Shown: positions 6,201 to 8,025 of the stretch, piece after piece
How the letters are laid out: every line of letters starts with the position of its first letter
How positions within the stretch are numbered: the stretch's first letter is position 1
Source: Spirochaeta sp.
GTDB taxonomy: Bacteria; Spirochaetota; Spirochaetia; DSM-27196; SLAA01
Assembly (NCBI GenBank): GCA_020201015.1
Contig: JAIVHN010000138.1
Coordinates: forward strand, 1-8,025
DNA length: 8,025 nt
Reading direction: 5' to 3'
Position numbers and translations under genes: made by a program
The notes under the pieces: model-generated
The model's database searches: none
The model's input: the letters and a program-made list of their open reading frames with translations, nothing else
What the model was told of the DNA's origin: nothing

Positions 6201-6816
6201 GACGAGGCGTGACGGTGAGTTGCCGCTGTTGTCCGCGTCTTTCTACCTTGAGGCGCAACTCGGTGTTTGGCCGTGTGACAATGCTCTGCTGTATATCGCG
6301 ATACGACTCAACGGGACTACCATCAATGGCCACGATTCGGTCGCCAGTCTCAAGGCCTGCCATATCGGCGGGCATTTCAGAAACCGTTTGGTCATATTCA
6401 GATACAAGAATAATACGGTTTTCGAAACTCTGCACCGTGAAACCGACAAACCATACAATACTCAACACAAGAACCGAAAAAACTACGTTCATAAACGGGC
6501 CCGCCGCTACAACCAGAATGCGTTTCCAGGGTTGGGCCGCATAGAAGCTGCCGTGTTCCTTCGGAATTGTAGGTGAGTCTTGCTCTAACGCCGTTGAGAG
6601 CATTTCCTCACCACGCATTTTGCAGTAGCCACCAAAGGGGAACACCGATAATCGGTACTCGGTTTCACCCCATTGGCGACTTATGAGCTTACGTCCCCAG
6701 CCAATGGAAAAGGCTTCAACCCGAATTCCCACTGCTTTTGCGGCAGCCAGATGTCCAAGCTCATGAAAAAATACAACTATTCCTAGACCTATGAGGCCGA
6801 TTACAACGTTGACCAT
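6157..6816 (-). CDS. rseP: RseP site-2 protease, N-terminal half (ends early at a frameshift)
   Basis: From ATG 6816 (AAGGA 7 nt upstream) this frame encodes 219 residues: a first membrane helix with the zinc-binding HELGH (18-22), the PFGGYCKMRGEE loop typical of the family (60-71), a second membrane segment with GPFMN (106-110, the family GPxxN motif), and a complete first PDZ domain (about 130-205) with AGLETGDRIVAIDGSPVE. It stops at TGA after GAGQIGFSS, where the intact protein would continue into the second PDZ domain. RseP cleaves membrane-spanning anti-sigma factors and leftover signal peptides within the inner membrane and is about 440 residues long. The two halves here sum to that size, less a few residues at the junction. 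The gene follows cdsA by 27 nt, a common neighbourhood. Cause unresolved: indel mutation, sequencing error or recoding. Confidence 0.92.
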   Translation of the reverse strand: MVNVVIGLIGLGIVVFFHELGHLAAAKAVGIRVEAFSIGWGRKLISRQWGETEYRLSVFPFGGYCKMRGEEMLSTALEQDSPTIPKEHGSFYAAQPWKRILVVAAGPFMNVVFSVLVLSIVWFVGFTVQSFENRIILVSEYDQTVSEMPADMAGLETGDRIVAIDGSPVESYRDIQQSIVTRPNTELRLKVERRGQQRQLTVTPRLDSSTGAGQIGFSS

Positions 6817-6823
6817 ATGGATT

Positions 6824-6828
6824 TCCTT
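6824..6828 (-). promoter_or_regulatory. Ribosome binding site of rseP
   Basis: AAGGA on the minus strand stands 7 nt before ATG 6816, within the 27-nt gap after cdsA. The intact initiation region suggests the rseP lesion is recent or not a true loss. Confidence 0.7.
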
Positions 6829-6843
6829 ATTTAACCGCGACCT

Positions 6844-7695
6844 TTAGAGAAATACAAAAAGATACAAGTAATAGAAAAGTGGTGCGGCAAAGATCACGGA
6901 GTCTGCGGAGTCAAGGAGGCCGCCCCGACCAGGAATCAACTGACCAGAGTCTTTTGTAAGCGACCCTCGTTTGAGTGCGGATTCGGCAAGGTCTCCTAAA
7001 ATTGCAGCAGCGCCGACCGTAACGCCGAAAAATATGCGCGCGGGTAAGCCACCGGGAAACAAGCCCGGCCGCAACCATTCTGCGACTATTACTACCAGTG
7101 GAGACGTCAAAAAACCACCGGCAAAGCCGACAAGAGTTTTGTTTGGACTGACCGCCAGAACTTTACGGCTATGTCGCCCAAAGAGCATGCCGGTAGCGTA
7201 GGCCATGCTGTCGTTTAAAAAGACAATACAAAAAAAGGCGGCAAGGAGCTCAGTGGCTCGCGGCAGGGTAGTAATTCTCGTAGCAAACGAGATGAAGAAG
7301 CCAGGGTAGATGATGAGTGTCACCAAAGAAGTAATGTGTCCGACAACCTTGTCAAAATCCGCTTGGTTCTTACGTAATACTTGTGTAGCAAAAATTACTG
7401 AAATTGCCGTGATCAAAGTGAAAACCGGAGCTTCGGGCGGTAGAGCCTCGACAACTACCAGCCAGGTGACACCCGGCAGAAGCATTCCAATGAGCGCAGC
7501 CCGAAGCAGCTCACTCCGATAACCCTTTTGCTTCTTTTCGATAAGCAGCGACGCTTCAACAGTACATATAGCCGATGCAATAATCGCAACAAGGTTGAAC
7601 CCAACGTGGTGCGGCTCGGCAAACAACACAACGACTCCAACAAGAAGCGGAAGACCTATAATAAACACAAGGAGTCGCTTGTGAATGTTTGTCAT
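6844..7695 (-). CDS. cdsA: Phosphatidate cytidylyltransferase (CDP-diglyceride synthase)
   Basis: This 283-residue, highly hydrophobic membrane enzyme makes CDP-diacylglycerol from phosphatidate and CTP, the branch point of phospholipid synthesis. Family marks are SPNKTLVGFAGG (183-194, counterpart of SPKKTxEGxxGG), NDSMAYATGMLFGRH (161-175) and the C-terminal signature GDLAESALKRGSLTKDSG (234-251) followed by IPGRGGLLDSADS (254-266). The Lys-Asp and both late Asp residues of the signature are present. The usual PGHGG is PGRGG, and the usual LDRxD is LDSAD. Length is normal. ATG 7695 overlaps the uppS TGA as ATGA, and GGTGGA stands a few nt upstream, so the two are translationally coupled. 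The uppS-cdsA-rseP order is widespread; dxr, which sits between cdsA and rseP in many bacteria, is not present here. Confidence 0.93.
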   Translation of the reverse strand: MTNIHKRLLVFIIGLPLLVGVVVLFAEPHHVGFNLVAIIASAICTVEASLLIEKKQKGYRSELLRAALIGMLLPGVTWLVVVEALPPEAPVFTLITAISVIFATQVLRKNQADFDKVVGHITSLVTLIIYPGFFISFATRITTLPRATELLAAFFCIVFLNDSMAYATGMLFGRHSRKVLAVSPNKTLVGFAGGFLTSPLVVIVAEWLRPGLFPGGLPARIFFGVTVGAAAILGDLAESALKRGSLTKDSGQLIPGRGGLLDSADSVIFAAPLFYYLYLFVFL

Positions 7696-8025
7696 TTAGT
7701 TCCACCATAGTTGCGTTTTCGAGCTTTGAAGTCCGATATCGCCGCAATTAAGTCCGACCCTTCCCAGTCGGGCCAGAGCTTATCGGAGAAGTACAACTCA
7801 GAGTACGCCGACTGCCACAACAAAAAGTTACTGATTCGACGGTGCCCACCGCTACGAATAATAAGATCGGGGTCAGGAAAATTCGGCAGATCAAGATACT
7901 CGCGCAAGACTTCCTCCGTGGTCAACGGCTTGTCAATGTTGTCTTTGAGATACCTGTTAAAGGCTCGAATAATCTCGTTTCGTCCCCCGTAGTTAACAGC
8001 AATGTTCACTGCAATTCCATTATAC
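7692..8025 (-). CDS. uppS: Undecaprenyl diphosphate synthase, C-terminal part (5' end outside window)
   Basis: The frame is open from the right edge to TGA 7694-7692, giving about 110 C-terminal residues. Family marks are NIAVNYGGRNEI, LPNFPDPDLIIRSGG and RRISNFLLWQSAYSELYF followed by LWPDW. The enzyme adds isopentenyl units in cis to farnesyl diphosphate to make the C55 carrier lipid for peptidoglycan and other envelope polymers. The Glu of AYSELYF, linked to Mg/isopentenyl diphosphate binding, and the Arg and Ser of RRISNF are present. The Glu of the usual RTGGEHRISNF or RTSGExRLSNF is His here. A GTG at 8009 is internal: the frame upstream (YNGIA, then VNIAVNYGG) continues the homology to the edge. 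The gene overlaps cdsA by 4 nt. Confidence 0.95.
   Translation of the reverse strand, partial: YNGIAVNIAVNYGGRNEIIRAFNRYLKDNIDKPLTTEEVLREYLDLPNFPDPDLIIRSGGHRRISNFLLWQSAYSELYFSDKLWPDWEGSDLIAAISDFKARKRNYGGTK

Noticed and set aside
6209..6576. Plus-strand frames opposite rseP
   Set aside because: They are antisense shadows of the protease coding sequence, without ribosome binding sites or family features.
1..8025. Mobile elements, CRISPR arrays, tRNA or rRNA genes
   Set aside because: No transposase or integrase frames, no regularly spaced repeats, and no tRNA-like clover pattern or rRNA sequence were seen; the window is almost fully taken up by housekeeping coding sequence.

Overview
The window carries two oppositely oriented housekeeping gene clusters that meet tail to tail near position 3351. 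Gene content suggests a bacterium from the Spirochaetota: a DUF2232-type membrane protein between rpsR and rplI, a ComFB-family gene after dnaB, and a secreted WD40-type propeller protein beside uppS-cdsA-rseP. This placement is inferred from content and sequence style, not from a marker gene. The code is standard: two ordinary genes (177-1148 and 7692-8025) end in TGA inside ATGA overlaps.

Plus strand (1-3354): the 3' end of rpsR (S18), a polytopic membrane protein of DUF2232/YybS type, then one uninterrupted 619-codon frame that joins ribosomal protein L9 to the replicative helicase DnaB through an Ala/Pro linker. After a 56-nt gap comes a ComFB-family gene with an in-frame TGA exactly where the family has a conserved Cys. 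The first three genes are tightly packed (12-nt gap, then a 4-nt ATGA overlap) and look co-transcribed.

Minus strand (8025-3351, read right to left): uppS (undecaprenyl diphosphate synthase, 5' end outside), cdsA (phosphatidate cytidylyltransferase, ATGA overlap with uppS), rseP (site-2 protease, split by a frameshift between its two PDZ domains) and a secreted beta-propeller protein. The theme is the envelope: lipid carrier synthesis, phospholipid precursor synthesis, intramembrane proteolysis and a periplasmic propeller. A weak intrinsic terminator for this operon lies inside the end of the ComFB frame, and the two converging stop codons share a single CTAG.

The main observation is the L9-DnaB fusion. 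It has no stop between the domains, the usual DnaB N-terminal arm and first helix are missing, and the DnaB ATPase motifs are intact. Two other lesions, in comFB and rseP, lie nearby. The window therefore comes either from a genome with unusual or decaying gene structures (for example a host-associated lineage) or from an assembly with indel and substitution errors. The fusion itself is hard to explain by one base error, because it needs both the loss of a stop and the loss of the dnaB start region in frame.
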